From: Burkholderiaceae bacterium
GTDB lineage: Bacteria; Pseudomonadota; Gammaproteobacteria; Burkholderiales; Burkholderiaceae_E
Length of the DNA stretch: 64,000 bases
Direction: 5' to 3'
Assembly (NCBI GenBank): GCA_023954135.1
Contig: JAMLIN010000002.1
Location: 1 to 64,000 of the forward strand
In this document: piece by piece, positions 15,538 through 26,753 of the stretch
Numbering within the stretch: the first letter of the stretch is position 1
Layout: every line of letters starts with the position of its first letter
Translations under genes and position numbers: made by a program
Notes under the pieces: model-generated
Database searches by the model: none
What the model saw: the letters and a program-made list of their open reading frames with translations, nothing else
Told to the model about the DNA's origin: nothing

Positions 15538-16732
15538 TCGCGCCGGCCTTGGCGAGACGGTCGATCTCCGCTTCGTCGAGACCGTTCGCGGTGAGGATCT
15601 CGCGGGTATGCGCGCCGATGTGCGGCGCATGGGCGCGTCCCGGATCCTTGCTGGGGGTGCCCGGCACGCCGGGAATCTTCAGCACCGGCACCCGGCCGAC
15701 GTCGGGTTGCTCCGTCCAGTCGATCGCTCCGACCTCTGCGACATGCTCGGCCTTCAGGAAGTCGCCGTAGTGGGAGACGATGCCGTTCATCACGCCGGCC
15801 TCGGTAAGCAGCGTGGCCCACTCCGCGGCCGTCTTCTTGAGCAGCTCGACCCGCAGCTCGCGCATCAGCTCGGCTTCGTTCTCCAGCCGCTTGGGTCGGC
15901 TGTTGTAGCGCGGGTCGGTGATCATGTCCTTGCGTCCGATCACTTCGCACAGGGCGTCGTAATGGTGGTCGCGCATGGACGAGATGTTGATGTAGCCCTC
16001 GGCGGTCTCGAAGCAGCCCACCGGGACGTACAGGCCTGCCGGCGCGCCGTTCTCGAGGTGGTATTCCATGATCTTCGGCGTCTGGAAGGCGGCCGCCGCC
16101 TGCATCAGGCTGCAGTCGATGTAGCGGCCCTGGCCGCTGCGGAAGCGCCCGATCAGCGCACTGGCGATCGCCTGGTAGGCATACACGCCGGTCATGACGT
16201 CGACGAGGACCATGCCGCCGCGCTGCGGGATACCTTCGGTGTTCTTGTTCATGAACATCCAGCCGGTATAGGCCTGCAGGATGGCGTCGGTCGCCGGCAG
16301 GTCGCGGTTCGGTCCCTGCTGGCCGAACCCCGACACCGAGAGGTAGACGAGTGAGGGATTGGCCTTGGCGAGCTCCTCGTAGGAGAGACCGAAGCGACCC
16401 ATCACGCCGGGGCGGAAGCTCTCGACGATGACGTCGGCTTCGGCAGCCATCTTGCGCACCAGGGCGAGCGCATCGGCGTTCTTGAGGTCGACGGCGAGGC
16501 TCCTCTTGCCGCGATTGAAGGCGACCGCATGCGCCGACAGGTCGCCGTAGGCAGTGCCGAGGGTGCGTCCCCAGTCGCCCGCCGGGGGCTCGACCTTGGT
16601 CACTTCGGCGCCGTACTGCGCCAGCAGCATGGTCGCGTGCGGGCCGGCGACGCCCTGGGCGAAGTCCAGTACCTTCAGGCCGGCAAGCGGCAATTCCTCG
16701 GGATCGATGGGGTGCGGGAACGGCTGATACAT
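15524..16732 (-). CDS. CaiB/BaiF family (class III) CoA-transferase
   Basis: This 402-residue enzyme moves CoA between a donor thioester and a free acid. The N-terminus LAGLKVLDFAQGVAGPHATM is canonical, followed by GAEVTKVEPPAGDWGR, LDLKNADALALVRKMAAEAD-like sequence (VDLKNADALALV) and the family's VIVESFRPGVMGRFGL. The catalytic Asp is in the LPATDAILQAYTGWMF block. The C-terminus HTREILTANGLDEAEIDRL is also typical. It is a single-gene unit with no adjacent hydratase or ligase to name the acid. The gap upstream (16733-16845) separates it from the efflux operon. Confidence 0.9.
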   Translation of the reverse strand: MYQPFPHPIDPEELPLAGLKVLDFAQGVAGPHATMLLAQYGAEVTKVEPPAGDWGRTLGTAYGDLSAHAVAFNRGKRSLAVDLKNADALALVRKMAAEADVIVESFRPGVMGRFGLSYEELAKANPSLVYLSVSGFGQQGPNRDLPATDAILQAYTGWMFMNKNTEGIPQRGGMVLVDVMTGVYAYQAIASALIGRFRSGQGRYIDCSLMQAAAAFQTPKIMEYHLENGAPAGLYVPVGCFETAEGYINISSMRDHHYDALCEVIGRKDMITDPRYNSRPKRLENEAELMRELRVELLKKTAAEWATLLTEAGVMNGIVSHYGDFLKAEHVAEVGAIDWTEQPDVGRVPVLKIPGVPGTPSKDPGRAHAPHIGAHTREILTANGLDEAEIDRLAKAGAIKLG

Positions 16733-16845
16733 GGGGTCTCCGGGGTCATTTGACTGTCATCCGCCCCGAAGTCTACAAGAAGCCCGGCGCCGCGGAACCC
16801 CGCTCGTGGAAACCCCCTTTCGCGATCATCCGTCGGATCCGTCAG

Positions 16846-18318
16846 CTATTCGTCCCCGGGCGGCTCCCAGCGTCCGCCGGCGTTCTTCAGCAGGCCCGCG
16901 CTCGCGAGCAGCAGGCGCAACCGGGCATCCGACAGGGCGATCTCGGCGCTCTGCAGCTGCGACTGCGCGGTGGCCACGTTCAGGAAGCTGACCGTACCCT
17001 CGCGGTACTGGGCTTCCACGATCTCGAGGGTGCCGCGCGCCGCCTCGAGGGCGACCTCCTGCAAGGCGGCCTGCTGGTGCAGTTGCTCGACGGCGACGAG
17101 ATCGTCCTCGACTTCGGCGAGCGCCTCGAGCACGAGCCGTCGGTAGGCCGCCAGCGACTCCTCCGCCTCGGCCCGCGCCTGGTCGGTGGCCGCCTCGGTC
17201 TGGCCTCCGTCGAAGAGATTTCTCGCCAGTGCGGCGCCGAGCGACCATGCCAGGGCCGGCGCGCTGACGAGGCGGCTCAGCTCCGAGCCGCCGAAGCCTG
17301 CGCTGGCCGAGAGGCTGAGCGCCGGCAGGTCGGCGGATTCCGCGAGCCCGATGGCGGCGTGGGCGGCCACCACCCGATGGCGGGCCGCCGCAATGTCGGG
17401 CCGCCTCGCGAGGACATTCGCCGGCAGCAGCGCGGGCAGCGGCGGTGCCGCCGGCAGCCTGGCCGTCGGCGCGATCGAGAACTCCGCCGGCGAAAGACCC
17501 ACCAGCAAGGCCAGGGCATGCTCGAGCTGGGCGCGACCGATGCGCAACTCGCTCAACTGCGCCTCGGCGTTGGCGAGTTGCGTCTGGGCCTGGAGCATGT
17601 CGGCCCGGTCGACCACCCCGGCTTCGTAGCGGATCTGGCTCAGCTCGAGAAGCCGCCGGGCGATCGCGACGCTGCCATCGAGCAGGGATTCGCGGCGCTC
17701 GATGCCGCGCAACTGGAGGTAGGTCTGCACCACCGTGGCCTGTATCGAGAGCCGCAGGGCGGCTTCGTCGGCAATGCTGGCGGCCAGCCCAGCTTCGCCG
17801 AGCTCGACCGCCCGTGAGATCCGGCCCCAGAGGTCGATCTCCCAGGCGGCATCGGCGCCCAGCCCGTAGCGGGTGGAGGGACTGTCGTTGCGCCCCGCGT
17901 CGGAGCGCCCGACGCTGGCCGAGACGCCCGCGACGGGCCAGAGCCGGGTGCGTTGGGCGGCCAGGACCGCCCTCGCATTCGCGACCCGGGCGGCGGCGGC
18001 GCGGATGTCCTGGTTGCCGGCGGCAGCGCGGCGGCCGAGCGCATCGAGCTCCGGATCCCCGAAGGACCGCCACCACTCGTCCGCCGGCGGCAGTCGCACG
18101 GTATCGGCGGCGACCACCGGTACGCCCGGCGCGCGTCGGAAGCCGGCCGGCGGATCGTCCGGAGGCGGTGCCGGGGTGTCGGTGATCGCGCAACCGGCCA
18201 GCGCCGCGGCGATCAGGGCGCCTGCCAGCAGTTGCCCTGAGCGTTGCCGGCGAAGGATGCCGGGCCCGCGTCGATGATGAAGGGGCCATCGGGCCGGGAG
18301 CGGGGTCGAGAGATTCAT
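16846..18318 (-). CDS. Outer-membrane efflux lipoprotein, NodT/OprM family
   Basis: This 490-residue outer-membrane factor is the exit duct of the RND pump encoded just upstream. The lipobox LAGC lies near residue 43 after a long N-terminal segment. The body shows two TolC-type repeats: DEWWRSFGDPELDALGRRAA, WEIDLWGRISRAVELG and VVQTYLQLRGIERR in the first, and RRPDIAAARHRVVAAHAAIG, NLFDGGQTEAATDQARAEAE and QYREGTVSFLNVATAQSQLQ in the second. The ATG overlaps the TGA of mdtC. The N-terminus may really begin at a later start, closer to the signal peptide. Confidence 0.88.
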   Translation of the reverse strand: MNLSTPLPARWPLHHRRGPGILRRQRSGQLLAGALIAAALAGCAITDTPAPPPDDPPAGFRRAPGVPVVAADTVRLPPADEWWRSFGDPELDALGRRAAAGNQDIRAAAARVANARAVLAAQRTRLWPVAGVSASVGRSDAGRNDSPSTRYGLGADAAWEIDLWGRISRAVELGEAGLAASIADEAALRLSIQATVVQTYLQLRGIERRESLLDGSVAIARRLLELSQIRYEAGVVDRADMLQAQTQLANAEAQLSELRIGRAQLEHALALLVGLSPAEFSIAPTARLPAAPPLPALLPANVLARRPDIAAARHRVVAAHAAIGLAESADLPALSLSASAGFGGSELSRLVSAPALAWSLGAALARNLFDGGQTEAATDQARAEAEESLAAYRRLVLEALAEVEDDLVAVEQLHQQAALQEVALEAARGTLEIVEAQYREGTVSFLNVATAQSQLQSAEIALSDARLRLLLASAGLLKNAGGRWEPPGDE

Positions 18319-21300
18319 CCGGGATTCACGACGGTTTGCCGGGCGGGTGCCCCCCGCCCGCGCGGGCCGAGCAGCCGGGTCCGCAGCCGTTCGAGGCCGA
18401 GGAACACGACCGGCGTGCTGTAGAGGGTCAGCAGCTGGCTGAGCATCAGGCCGCCGACGACCGCCACGCCCAGCGGCTGGCGCAGTTCGGCCCCGTCGCC
18501 CGAGCCGATCGCCAGCGGGACGGCGCCGAGCGCCGCGGCGGCGGTGGTCATCAGGATGGGGCGCACCCGGCGCAGGCAGGCGCGATAGATCGCGGTACCC
18601 GGGGACAGGCGCGTGCCAGCGCGGTCGGCTGCTCGCTGCGCGGCCAGCGCGAAGTCGATCACCAGGATGGCATTCTTCTTGACGATGCCGATCAGCAGGA
18701 AGACACCGATCAGGGCGATGACGGTGAACGGCAGGCCGGTCATCTGCAGGGCGATCAACGCACCGAGCCCCGCCGACGGCAGGGTCGAGAGGATGGTCAG
18801 CGGATGCAGGAAGCTCTCGTAGAGGATGCCGAGCACGAGATAGATGGTCAGGATCGCCGCCGCGATCAGCATCGGCTGGCTCGCCATCGACCTGCCGAAG
18901 GCGCCGGCGGTGCCCTCGAAGCTGCCGCGCAGGCTCGAGGGCATGCCGAGATCCTCCAGGGCGGCGCGCACCGCCGCCGTGCCCTCCGACAGCTCGTAGC
19001 CTTCGGCGAGCGCGAAGCTGGTGGTGATCGCGACCGCACCGCCCTGGTGGCCGATCGACAGGGCGCTGACCCCGTCACGCTGGCCGGCGACCGAGGCGAG
19101 CGGGAGCATCCGGTCGTCCCGGCCGCGCAGCCAGACCTGCTGCAGGCCGTGCGGACCGGAGAGCCACGGCGAATCGAGCTCGAGCACCACCCGGTACTGG
19201 TTCAGCGGGTTGTAGATCACGCCGACCGGTCGCTGGCCGAAGGCGTTGTAGAGCGCGGTGTCGATGTCGCGCACGTCGACGCCGAAGCGCGCAGCGGCGT
19301 CCCGGTCGATGACGAGCTCGACCTGCGGCGAACGGTCATCGAGATCGCTGTTGACGTCGGTGATCTGCGGCAGCTTCTTCAGGGCCTCCACCACCCGCGG
19401 TTCCCATTGCCGCAGGGTCGGGAGATCGTCGCCGACCAGGGTGTACTGGAAGTCGGACGTCGACTCCCGGCCGCCGACCCGGATGTCCTGGACCGGCGTG
19501 AGGAAGGTGCGCACGCCAGGCAGCTCGGCGAGCGGCCCGCGCAGGCGGTTGATGATGCGCTCGGCCGGTTCCCTGCCCTCGTCGAGCGGCTTGAGCCCGA
19601 TGAACATGAAGGCGCGGTTGCGCGAGCCGCCGCCGGTGAACGCGGTCACGGTCTCGATCGCCGGATCCGCGCGCAGGATCCCGATGACGCGATCGAGCGA
19701 TGCCTGCATCTGCTCGAACGAGACGCTCTGCTCGCCACGGACGAAGCCCATCAGGCGACCCGTGTCCTGCCGTGGGAAGAAGCCCTTGGGGATCATCTGG
19801 TACATCATGACGGTCGCCACCATCGCGGCGACGAACAGCAGCCATCCGAGGGGTTGGCGGCGCAGCATCCAGCGCAGCGAGCGCCGGTAGCCCCGCATGA
19901 CGAGCGCCAGCAGCCAGGGCGGTCGCTGGCGCTTGCGGCCCGTCGCCTTGTCGTCCCCGAGCAGGTGCGCCGCCATCATCGGCGTGGTGGTGAGCGAGAC
20001 GAACATCGACACCATGATCGCAACCGAGAGCACGACGGCGAACTCCCGGAACAGCCGGCCGACGATGCCGCCCATGAACAGCACCGGGATGAACACCGCC
20101 ACCAGGGAGATGCTGATGGTCAGCACGGTGAAGGCGATCTCGCGGGTACCGATCCAGGCGGCCTCTCGTGCGCCGAGGCCGCGTTCCCGATGGCGGGAGA
20201 TGTTCTCGACCACTACCACCGCATCGTCGACCACGAAGCCGGTGGCGATCGTCAGCGCCATCAGCGACAGGTTGTCGACGCTGTAGCCGAGCAGGTACAT
20301 CACCCCGAAGGTGCCGGCGAGCGACACCGGCACCGATACGCTCGGCACCAGCGCGGCGCGCACCCGGCGCAGGAAGGCCCAGACCACCGTGATCACCAGC
20401 CCGATCGCGATCATCAGCGCATGCTCGACCTCCTTCACGGAGGCGCGGATGGTCGGGGTGCGGTCGGTGACGATCTCGAGATCGATCTGCGGCGGAATCG
20501 AGGCCCGCAGCACCGGCATCAGGTCGCGGACCCGGTCCACCGTGGAGATGATGTTCGCGTCGGGCGACTTGTAGAGGATGAGCAGGATCGCCGGCCGGCC
20601 GTTGGAGACGCCGTAGGTCCGCACGTCCTGCACCGAATCGCTCACCGAGGCCACGTCCGTCAGCCGCAGGACATTGCCGTCCTGGTAGCGCAGGATCAGC
20701 GGCGCGAAGTCGGCCGCGCTGCGCGCCTGGTCGTTGGCCCCGACCTGCCAGCTGCGCTGGCCGTCGTCGAGGTTGCCCTTGGGACGGTTGGCGCTGGCCT
20801 CGACCAGCGCAACCCGGACATCGTCGAGGGCGAGGCCCGTCGCCGCGAGCCGGCCCGGATCGACCCGCACCCGCACCGCGGGCAGCGCGCCGCCGCCGAT
20901 GGTGACCTGGCCGATGCCGTCGACCTGCGCGATGCGCTGCGCCAGCACCGTCGATGCCGCGTCGTACATCTGGCCCCGGGTCAGGCTGGCGGAAGTGAGC
21001 GACAGGATCATGATCGGCGCATCGGCCGGATTCGCCTTGCGCAGGGTCGGATTGTCCGGCATGCCGGTGGGCAGCTGCGACTGGGCGGCGTTGAGCGCGG
21101 CCTGCACGTCCCGGGCGGCGGCGTCGATGCTGCGCCCGAGGTCGAACTGGACCGTGATGCGGGTGGAGCCGAGCGAGGAGTTCGAGGTGATCTCGGTGAC
21201 GCCGGCGATCGCGCCGATCGCCCGTTCGAGCGGTGTCGCGACCGTGGCCGCCATCGTCTCGGGCGAGGCGCCCGGCAGCGAGGCCGACACCGAGATCGTC

Positions 21301-21428
21301 GGGAACTCGATCTGCGGCAGGGGCGCGACCGGCAGGAAGCGGTAGGCGATGAAGCCGAACAGCGCGATCCCGATGGTCAGCAGGGTCGTGCCCACCGGCC
21401 GGTCGATGAAGGCCCGCACCCAGTTCAT
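18315..21428 (-). CDS. mdtC: RND multidrug efflux permease, MdtC type
   Basis: This 1,037-residue inner-membrane proton-driven exporter is the second of two paired RND subunits. It starts [20 protein letters not shown] and contains the RND hallmarks [38 protein letters not shown] with the paired Asp residues of transmembrane helix 4, and [17 protein letters not shown] with the Lys of helix 10. The N-terminus [14 protein letters not shown] fits MdtC better than MdtB. The start is ATG 21428, overlapping the TGA of mdtB. The downstream outer-membrane factor begins in this gene's stop. In the MdtABC system of E. coli, MdtB and MdtC form a heterotrimer exporting bile salts and other hydrophobic compounds. 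Confidence 0.9.
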   Translation of the reverse strand: MNWVRAFIDRPVGTTLLTIGIALFGFIAYRFLPVAPLPQIEFPTISVSASLPGASPETMAATVATPLERAIGAIAGVTEITSNSSLGSTRITVQFDLGRSIDAAARDVQAALNAAQSQLPTGMPDNPTLRKANPADAPIMILSLTSASLTRGQMYDAASTVLAQRIAQVDGIGQVTIGGGALPAVRVRVDPGRLAATGLALDDVRVALVEASANRPKGNLDDGQRSWQVGANDQARSAADFAPLILRYQDGNVLRLTDVASVSDSVQDVRTYGVSNGRPAILLILYKSPDANIISTVDRVRDLMPVLRASIPPQIDLEIVTDRTPTIRASVKEVEHALMIAIGLVITVVWAFLRRVRAALVPSVSVPVSLAGTFGVMYLLGYSVDNLSLMALTIATGFVVDDAVVVVENISRHRERGLGAREAAWIGTREIAFTVLTISISLVAVFIPVLFMGGIVGRLFREFAVVLSVAIMVSMFVSLTTTPMMAAHLLGDDKATGRKRQRPPWLLALVMRGYRRSLRWMLRRQPLGWLLFVAAMVATVMMYQMIPKGFFPRQDTGRLMGFVRGEQSVSFEQMQASLDRVIGILRADPAIETVTAFTGGGSRNRAFMFIGLKPLDEGREPAERIINRLRGPLAELPGVRTFLTPVQDIRVGGRESTSDFQYTLVGDDLPTLRQWEPRVVEALKKLPQITDVNSDLDDRSPQVELVIDRDAAARFGVDVRDIDTALYNAFGQRPVGVIYNPLNQYRVVLELDSPWLSGPHGLQQVWLRGRDDRMLPLASVAGQRDGVSALSIGHQGGAVAITTSFALAEGYELSEGTAAVRAALEDLGMPSSLRGSFEGTAGAFGRSMASQPMLIAAAILTIYLVLGILYESFLHPLTILSTLPSAGLGALIALQMTGLPFTVIALIGVFLLIGIVKKNAILVIDFALAAQRAADRAGTRLSPGTAIYRACLRRVRPILMTTAAAALGAVPLAIGSGDGAELRQPLGVAVVGGLMLSQLLTLYSTPVVFLGLERLRTRLLGPRGRGAPARQTVVNPG

Positions 21429-24400
21429 CGCGCCCACCTCGAGAAGCCGAGGTAGATGACCGGCGTGGTGAACAGGGTCATCAGCTGCGACAGCAGCAGG
21501 CCGCCGACCAGGGTGACGCCGAGCGGATTGCGCAGCTCGCTGCCCATCCCGGTGCCGAGCATCAGCGGCAACGCGCCCAGCAGGGCGGCGGCCGTGGTCA
21601 TCAGGATCGGGCGGAAGCGCAGCCGGCAGGCCTCGACGATCGCCGCATGCTCGTCGAGGCCGCGACTGCGACGGGCATCGAGCGCGAAGTCGATCATCAT
21701 GATCGCGTTCTTCTTCACGATGCCGATCAGCAGCACGATGCCGATGATCGCCACCAGGCCGAGGTCCATGTCGGCGACCCACAGGCCGAGCAGGGCCCCG
21801 AGGCCGGCAGACGGCAGCGTCGAGAGGATCGTCAGGGGATGGATGTAGCTCTCGTACAGGACCCCGAGCACGATGTACATCGTGACGATCGCCGCGAGCA
21901 CCAGCCAGACGGTATTGGTCAGCGAGGCCTGGAAGGCGAGCGCGGCCCCCTCGAAGCGGGTCTCGATCGACGCCGGCAGCCCGATTCCCGCCAGGGTCGC
22001 GCGCGCGGACTCGATCGCAGGCCCGAGCGAGGCGCCGGCATCGAGGTTGAAGGACAGGGTCGCCGCCGGCAGCTGGTCGACCCGCTGGATCGACAGCAGG
22101 GCCGTGCGCTCCTCGATGCGGGCGAGCCGCGACAGGGGGATCGGGCCGTTGCCCGGAGTGGCGACGTGCACCGCGTCGAAGCTCGCCAGGCCGCGCCGGA
22201 AGGCCGGGGCATGCTCGAGGACCACCCGGTACTGGTTCGATTGCGTGTAGATGGTCGAGATGGCGCGCTGGCCGAGCGCGGTGTACAGCGCCTGGTCGAT
22301 CTGCGCCACGCTCACGCCGAAGCGCGCGGCGGCATCCCGGTCGATCCGGACATAGGCCTGCAGGCCGCGGTCCTGCAGGTCGCTGCCGACGTCCCGGATG
22401 CCCGGCAATTCCGCCAGGGCGTCGCGGGCGGGCGGTGTCCAGCGCAGGAGCTCGTCCGGATCGGTCGTGCCGAGCGTGAGCTGGTAGCGGGCCCGCGAAA
22501 CCCGGTCCTCGACCGAGAGGTCCTGCACCGGCTGGGCGTAGAGCCGGATGCCCGGCACGCGTTGCTCGATGCCCGCGAGACGGCGGCCGACTTCGTCGGC
22601 GCGGGCGTCACGCGATTCGAGCGGCGCGAGCGCGACCAGCATCCGACCGACGTTCAGGGTGGCGTTCTCCCCGTCGACGCCGATGAAGGAGGCGACGTGC
22701 GATACCGCCGGATCGGCGAGCACCTCGGCCGCGACCCGCTGCTGCAGCTCGCTCATGGCCTCGAAGGAGATCGATTGCGGGGCTTCGACGGTGAGGTTGA
22801 TCGCACCGGTGTCCTGGATCGGGAAGAAGCCTTTCGGCAGCCAGACCCAGAGCGCAACCGTCGCGACCAGGCTTGCGACGAACATCAGCATGATCGTCGC
22901 CCGATGGGCGAGCGCCGTGTCGAGCGTGCGCATGTAGGCCTCGACGACGCGGTCGAAACCCGCCCCGACGGCCCCCGCGAAGCGACCCTCGCTCTGCTTC
23001 GCCTCGGGCCGCAGCAGCTTCGAGCACATCATCGGGGTAAGCGTCAGCGAGACGACCGCCGAGATCAGGATCGCGACGGTCAGCGTGATCGCGAATTCCC
23101 GGAACAGCCGGCCCACCACGTCGGACATGAAGAGCAGCGGTATCAGGACCGCCACCAGCGAGACGGTCAGCGAGACGATGGTGAAGGCGATCTGCTTCGA
23201 GCCCCGCAATGCAGCCTGCAACGGCCCTTCGCCCTCTTCCACATGGCGGGCGATGTTCTCGATCATCACGATGGCGTCGTCGACCACGAAGCCCGTGGCC
23301 ACCGTCATCGCCATCAGGGTGAGGTTGTTGATCGTGAATCCGGAGAGGTACATCACCCCGAAGGTGCCGATCAGCGAGATCGGTACCGCGATCGCCGGGA
23401 TCAGGGTCGCGCGGGCGCTGCGCAGGAACAGGAAGATCACCATCACGACCAGCGCGACCGCGAGCAGCAGCTCGAACTGGACCGCCTCCACCGAAGCCCG
23501 GATCGTCTGGGTCCGGTCGGCGAGGATCTCCACCTCGATGCCGCCGGGCAATGCCTCGCGCAGCCGCGGCAGCAGGGCCTTGACGCCATCGACCGTGGCG
23601 ATGACGTTCGCGCCCGGTTGTCGCCGGACATTGAGGATGACCGCCTCGCGGTCATCGGCCCAGGCCGCGAGCCGTTCGTCCTCGGCACCGTCGACCACCG
23701 CAGCGACGTCGGCCAGCCGCACCGCCCGCCCCTCACTGTAGGCGACGATCAGCCGCCGGTACTCGTCAGCCGTGCGCAACTGGTCGTTCGCATCGATCGC
23801 CAGCGCCCGGGCGGCGCCGTCGAAGCTGCCCTTGGGCTGGTTCACGTTGGCCGCCGCGATGGCCGCGCGTACCTGGTCGAGCGTCAGCCCCAGCGAAGCG
23901 AGCGCCGTCGGATTGGCCTGGATGCGCACCGCCGGCCGGCGGCCGCCGGCGATCGAGACCATGCCGACGCCCGGCAGCTGGGCGATGCGCTGCGCGACCC
24001 GGGTCTCGACCAGGTCGTGGACGGCGGTCACCGGCAACGTCGGCGAGCTGACCGCGATCGACAGGATCGGCGCATCGGCCGGATTGACCTTGCTGTAGAC
24101 CGGCGGACGCAGGAGATCCGACGGCAGCAGGTTGCCGGCCGCCTGGATCGCCGCCTGGACCTGCTGCTCGGCCACCTCGATCGGCAGGTCGAGGGAGAAG
24201 CGCAGGGTGATCACCGAGGCGCCGCCCGAGCTGGTCGAGCTCATCCGCTCGAGCCCCGGCATCTGGCCGAACTGGCGCTCCAGCGGGGCGGTCACCCCGG
24301 AAGCGACGACCTCCGGGCTCGCGCCCGGATACAGGCTGGTCACCTGGATCGTCGGATAGTCGACTTCCGGCAGCGACGAGAGCGGCAGCAGCCGGTAGGC

Positions 24401-24481
24401 GAGCAGTCCCGAGAGCAGCACCGAGACCATCAGCAGCACGGTGGCGACCGGGCGCTCGATGAACAGGCGTGACGGGTTCAT
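21425..24481 (-). CDS. mdtB: RND multidrug efflux permease, MdtB type
   Basis: This 1,018-residue RND permease begins [20 protein letters not shown] and continues [20 protein letters not shown], a close match to MdtB N-termini. It carries [18 protein letters not shown] (helix 4 Asp pair) and [17 protein letters not shown] (helix 10 Lys). The large periplasmic loops and 12 membrane helices are complete, with no break. It is cotranscribed between mdtA (13 bases between stop and start) and mdtC (ATGA overlap). Together the two permeases should form the mixed trimer of an MdtABC pump, with mdtA as periplasmic adaptor. Confidence 0.92.
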   Translation of the reverse strand: MNPSRLFIERPVATVLLMVSVLLSGLLAYRLLPLSSLPEVDYPTIQVTSLYPGASPEVVASGVTAPLERQFGQMPGLERMSSTSSGGASVITLRFSLDLPIEVAEQQVQAAIQAAGNLLPSDLLRPPVYSKVNPADAPILSIAVSSPTLPVTAVHDLVETRVAQRIAQLPGVGMVSIAGGRRPAVRIQANPTALASLGLTLDQVRAAIAAANVNQPKGSFDGAARALAIDANDQLRTADEYRRLIVAYSEGRAVRLADVAAVVDGAEDERLAAWADDREAVILNVRRQPGANVIATVDGVKALLPRLREALPGGIEVEILADRTQTIRASVEAVQFELLLAVALVVMVIFLFLRSARATLIPAIAVPISLIGTFGVMYLSGFTINNLTLMAMTVATGFVVDDAIVMIENIARHVEEGEGPLQAALRGSKQIAFTIVSLTVSLVAVLIPLLFMSDVVGRLFREFAITLTVAILISAVVSLTLTPMMCSKLLRPEAKQSEGRFAGAVGAGFDRVVEAYMRTLDTALAHRATIMLMFVASLVATVALWVWLPKGFFPIQDTGAINLTVEAPQSISFEAMSELQQRVAAEVLADPAVSHVASFIGVDGENATLNVGRMLVALAPLESRDARADEVGRRLAGIEQRVPGIRLYAQPVQDLSVEDRVSRARYQLTLGTTDPDELLRWTPPARDALAELPGIRDVGSDLQDRGLQAYVRIDRDAAARFGVSVAQIDQALYTALGQRAISTIYTQSNQYRVVLEHAPAFRRGLASFDAVHVATPGNGPIPLSRLARIEERTALLSIQRVDQLPAATLSFNLDAGASLGPAIESARATLAGIGLPASIETRFEGAALAFQASLTNTVWLVLAAIVTMYIVLGVLYESYIHPLTILSTLPSAGLGALLGLWVADMDLGLVAIIGIVLLIGIVKKNAIMMIDFALDARRSRGLDEHAAIVEACRLRFRPILMTTAAALLGALPLMLGTGMGSELRNPLGVTLVGGLLLSQLMTLFTTPVIYLGFSRWAR

Positions 24482-24494
24482 CGTCCCCGCCGGG

Positions 24495-25778
24495 CTATTG
24501 CGCCGCGCCGGCGCCCTGCACCGTGCCCTGCCCGGCGATCCTCACGCTCGCGCCCGCCGGGACCCTTTCGGCGCCATCGATCACCACCTTGTCGCCCGCC
24601 TCGATCTGGCCGCTGACCTCGATCCAGTCCCGGTCGCGCTCGCCCGTCTCGACCGGACGGGAGGCGATCGTCATGTCGGGCAGCACCACGGCCAGCGACG
24701 CCCCGCGATTCGAGCGCTGCACGGCGGCCACCGGCACGGTGAGCCGGTCGGCCAGCAGGTCGACCTCGATGCGCACGTTGACGAACTGGTTGGGGAAAAG
24801 CGACCGGTCCTTGTTGGCGAACTCGGCCTTGGCGCGGATCGATCCGGTCGCCGCATCGATCGCGTTGTCCACCGTCGAGAGCCGGCCCTCGGCGATCTGG
24901 CGCAGTCCGTCGCGATCGAACAGCGTCACCGCCATGTCGCGGCCCGCAGCGCGCGCCGCCCGGATCCGCGGCAGGACGGCCTCGGGTACCGAGAAGACCA
25001 CGTCGACGGGCATGACCTGGACGATGGTGACGATGCCCTCGGTATCGCTGGCGCGCACCCGGTTGCCGGGGTCGAGCCGGCGCAGCCCGGCCACCCCGCC
25101 GATCGGCGCGGTCACCTCGGTATAGGAGAGCTGCAGGCGGGCCTCGTCGACCAGCGCCTTGCCGGCGCGCACCGTCGCATCGAGCTGGTCGGCCAGCGCC
25201 TGCTGGTTGTCGACCTGCTGGCGCGCGATCGCGTCCTTGGCGAGCAGGCCGCGGAAGCGTTCGAGATCCCGACGGGCGCTGGCGAGTTGCGCCTGGTCGC
25301 GTGCGAGCGCGGCCTCGGCCTGGGCGAGCGCGATCCGAAACGGCACCGGATCGATCTTCGCGAGCAGCTGGCCGGCCTTGACCGATTCGCCTTCCCTGAA
25401 ATGCAGCGAAAGCAGCTCCCCGTCGACCCGCGGCTGGACCACGGCGGTCCGGCGCGCCACCACGCTGCCGATCGCGTCGATCGTCACCCGGATGTCCTGG
25501 CGCCGCGCCTCGGCCACGGTAACCAGCGGTGCCTGTGCCCCCGTGCCGCCCTGCCAGCCTTGCCGGCTCCCGCCCGCACTCCCGGCGCGGCTGCTCCTGG
25601 GGCCCGGGCCGGCGGCGCCGTCCTGCGATGCCGGGGCGCCCGGGCGCCATCCGGCCAGCGGCCGGCCCGGCTCGCTCGCCCACCACAGGCCGAGCCCGAC
25701 GGCGACCAGCAGGCCCAGCCCGATCAGCCAGCCGGCTGCGATACGGCCCCGCTCTCCTGGATGGGGTGCGCGCCTCAA
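24495..25778 (-). CDS. mdtA: RND efflux periplasmic adaptor, MdtA type (TTG start)
   Basis: This membrane-fusion protein of about 427 residues joins the RND permeases to the outer-membrane duct. A signal anchor ([20 protein letters not shown]) is followed by a Gly/Pro-rich linker, then a barrel-sandwich with [20 protein letters not shown] and [20 protein letters not shown], a coiled-coil hairpin (about 120-190) and [20 protein letters not shown]. The only good start is TTG 25778. It overlaps the sirtuin's TGA as TTGA, and no ATG or GTG lies suitably between there and the anchor. This couples the pump to the sirtuin gene. The linker before the barrel is longer than in E. coli MdtA. Confidence 0.85.
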   Translation of the reverse strand: MRRAPHPGERGRIAAGWLIGLGLLVAVGLGLWWASEPGRPLAGWRPGAPASQDGAAGPGPRSSRAGSAGGSRQGWQGGTGAQAPLVTVAEARRQDIRVTIDAIGSVVARRTAVVQPRVDGELLSLHFREGESVKAGQLLAKIDPVPFRIALAQAEAALARDQAQLASARRDLERFRGLLAKDAIARQQVDNQQALADQLDATVRAGKALVDEARLQLSYTEVTAPIGGVAGLRRLDPGNRVRASDTEGIVTIVQVMPVDVVFSVPEAVLPRIRAARAAGRDMAVTLFDRDGLRQIAEGRLSTVDNAIDAATGSIRAKAEFANKDRSLFPNQFVNVRIEVDLLADRLTVPVAAVQRSNRGASLAVVLPDMTIASRPVETGERDRDWIEVSGQIEAGDKVVIDGAERVPAGASVRIAGQGTVQGAGAAQ

Positions 25779-26542
25779 GTCGCGTCGCTCACGATCGCGG
25801 GCAGCAGCTCGCCGATCGCGCCGGTCAGCAGGACGTCCGCGAGATCGTCCATGCCGGTGGCTTCGGCGTTGATGATCACGACCCGGGCGCCGGCCTCCTT
25901 CGCGACCGGCACGACGTTGGCGGCGGGAAAGACCTGGAGGGTGCTCCCGACGGCGAGCAGCAGATCGGCCTGCGCGGCGACCCGCATGGCGCGATCGATG
26001 ACCTGGGGCACCAGCGCCTGGCCGAAGGAGATGGTGTCGCTCTTCAGGATGCCCCCGCAATCGGAACAGGCGGGGTCGTCCTCTCCCGCGCGCACCCGTT
26101 CGAGGATCTCGTGCATCGGATATCGCCGGCCGCAGGACCAGCACATCGCCCGTCGGATGGTTCCGTGGACCTCGATCACGAGCTCCGGGGAATTACCCGC
26201 GATCTGATGGAGCTCATCGATGTTCTGGGTCACCAGCGCATGCAGCAGGCCGCGTCTTTCCAGGGCCACGATGGCCTCGTGCCCACGATTGGGCCGGGCG
26301 TGCCAGGCGGGGCTGTGAAGGCGGTTCTGCCAGGCCGTGCGCCGGATCTCGGGATCGGCCAGGTAGTTGTCGATCGTGGCGAGCCGCTCGGCGGCCGGAT
26401 TGCGGGTCCAGACCCCCTGCGGTCCGCGGAAGTCCGGTATGCCCGAATCGGTCGAGATGCCGGCGCCGGTCAGGACCACGATGCGGCGCGACTCATCGAC
26501 CCAGGCACGCACTCGATCGATGGGCTGGTTGTCGGTGGTCAT
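25775..26542 (-). CDS. Sirtuin (Sir2-family NAD-dependent protein deacylase)
   Basis: This 255-residue protein is a complete Sir2 domain. NAD-binding motifs are TGAGISTDSGIPDFRGPQGV, TQNIDELHQIAG and VGSTLQVFPAANVVP. The catalytic His is in IEVHGTIRRAMC. A zinc ribbon is formed by CWSCGRR and CSDCGG. ATG 26542 gives MTTDNQPIDRV; an open extension to 26596 is unlikely. It removes acyl groups from lysines using NAD; the acyl preference is not clear, and the Ala/Tyr/Arg signature of CobB-type desuccinylases is not evident. It is the first gene of the leftward efflux operon, its stop shared with the mdtA start. Confidence 0.9.
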   Translation of the reverse strand: MTTDNQPIDRVRAWVDESRRIVVLTGAGISTDSGIPDFRGPQGVWTRNPAAERLATIDNYLADPEIRRTAWQNRLHSPAWHARPNRGHEAIVALERRGLLHALVTQNIDELHQIAGNSPELVIEVHGTIRRAMCWSCGRRYPMHEILERVRAGEDDPACSDCGGILKSDTISFGQALVPQVIDRAMRVAAQADLLLAVGSTLQVFPAANVVPVAKEAGARVVIINAEATGMDDLADVLLTGAIGELLPAIVSDAT

Positions 26543-26664
26543 GGGCGGCGAGATCCGGGAACGGGGCAGAACACACGGGCGCACGCATTTTGGCACGAGT
26601 GGCCATGACGGCGTGCGGGTGATGCAATGGTCGGCTTGCGGCCGGTAAGCCGCCGACGCGGCCG

Positions 26665-26680
26665 TGTAAGGATTTGTAAG
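26665..26680 (-). promoter_or_regulatory. Direct repeat upstream of the sirtuin-mdtABC operon
   Basis: The hexamer CTTACA occurs twice on the minus strand with 4 bases between (period 10), about 123 bases before the sirtuin ATG. Tandem hexamers at one helical turn are the usual layout for OmpR-class response regulators. No convincing -35/-10 pair can be placed with confidence. The rest of 26543-26753 holds no gene that I can see. The assignment as an operator is inference from spacing only. Confidence 0.35.
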
Positions 26681-26753
26681 CGCCGCCGGGGCGGACGGCG
26701 CCCGCGCCGAACCCGGGCGTTTCGGGTTCGGAGATCGGACGCCTGGACGCGCC

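Noticed and set aside
18336..21455. Very long open frame on the plus strand opposite mdtC (and similar ones opposite mdtB, purL, the oxoprolinase and the FcbT3-like permease)
   Set aside because: The translation is a low-complexity mix of Arg, Asp, Gln, His and Gly with no domain pattern. It is the antisense shadow expected from GC-rich third positions of the real gene.
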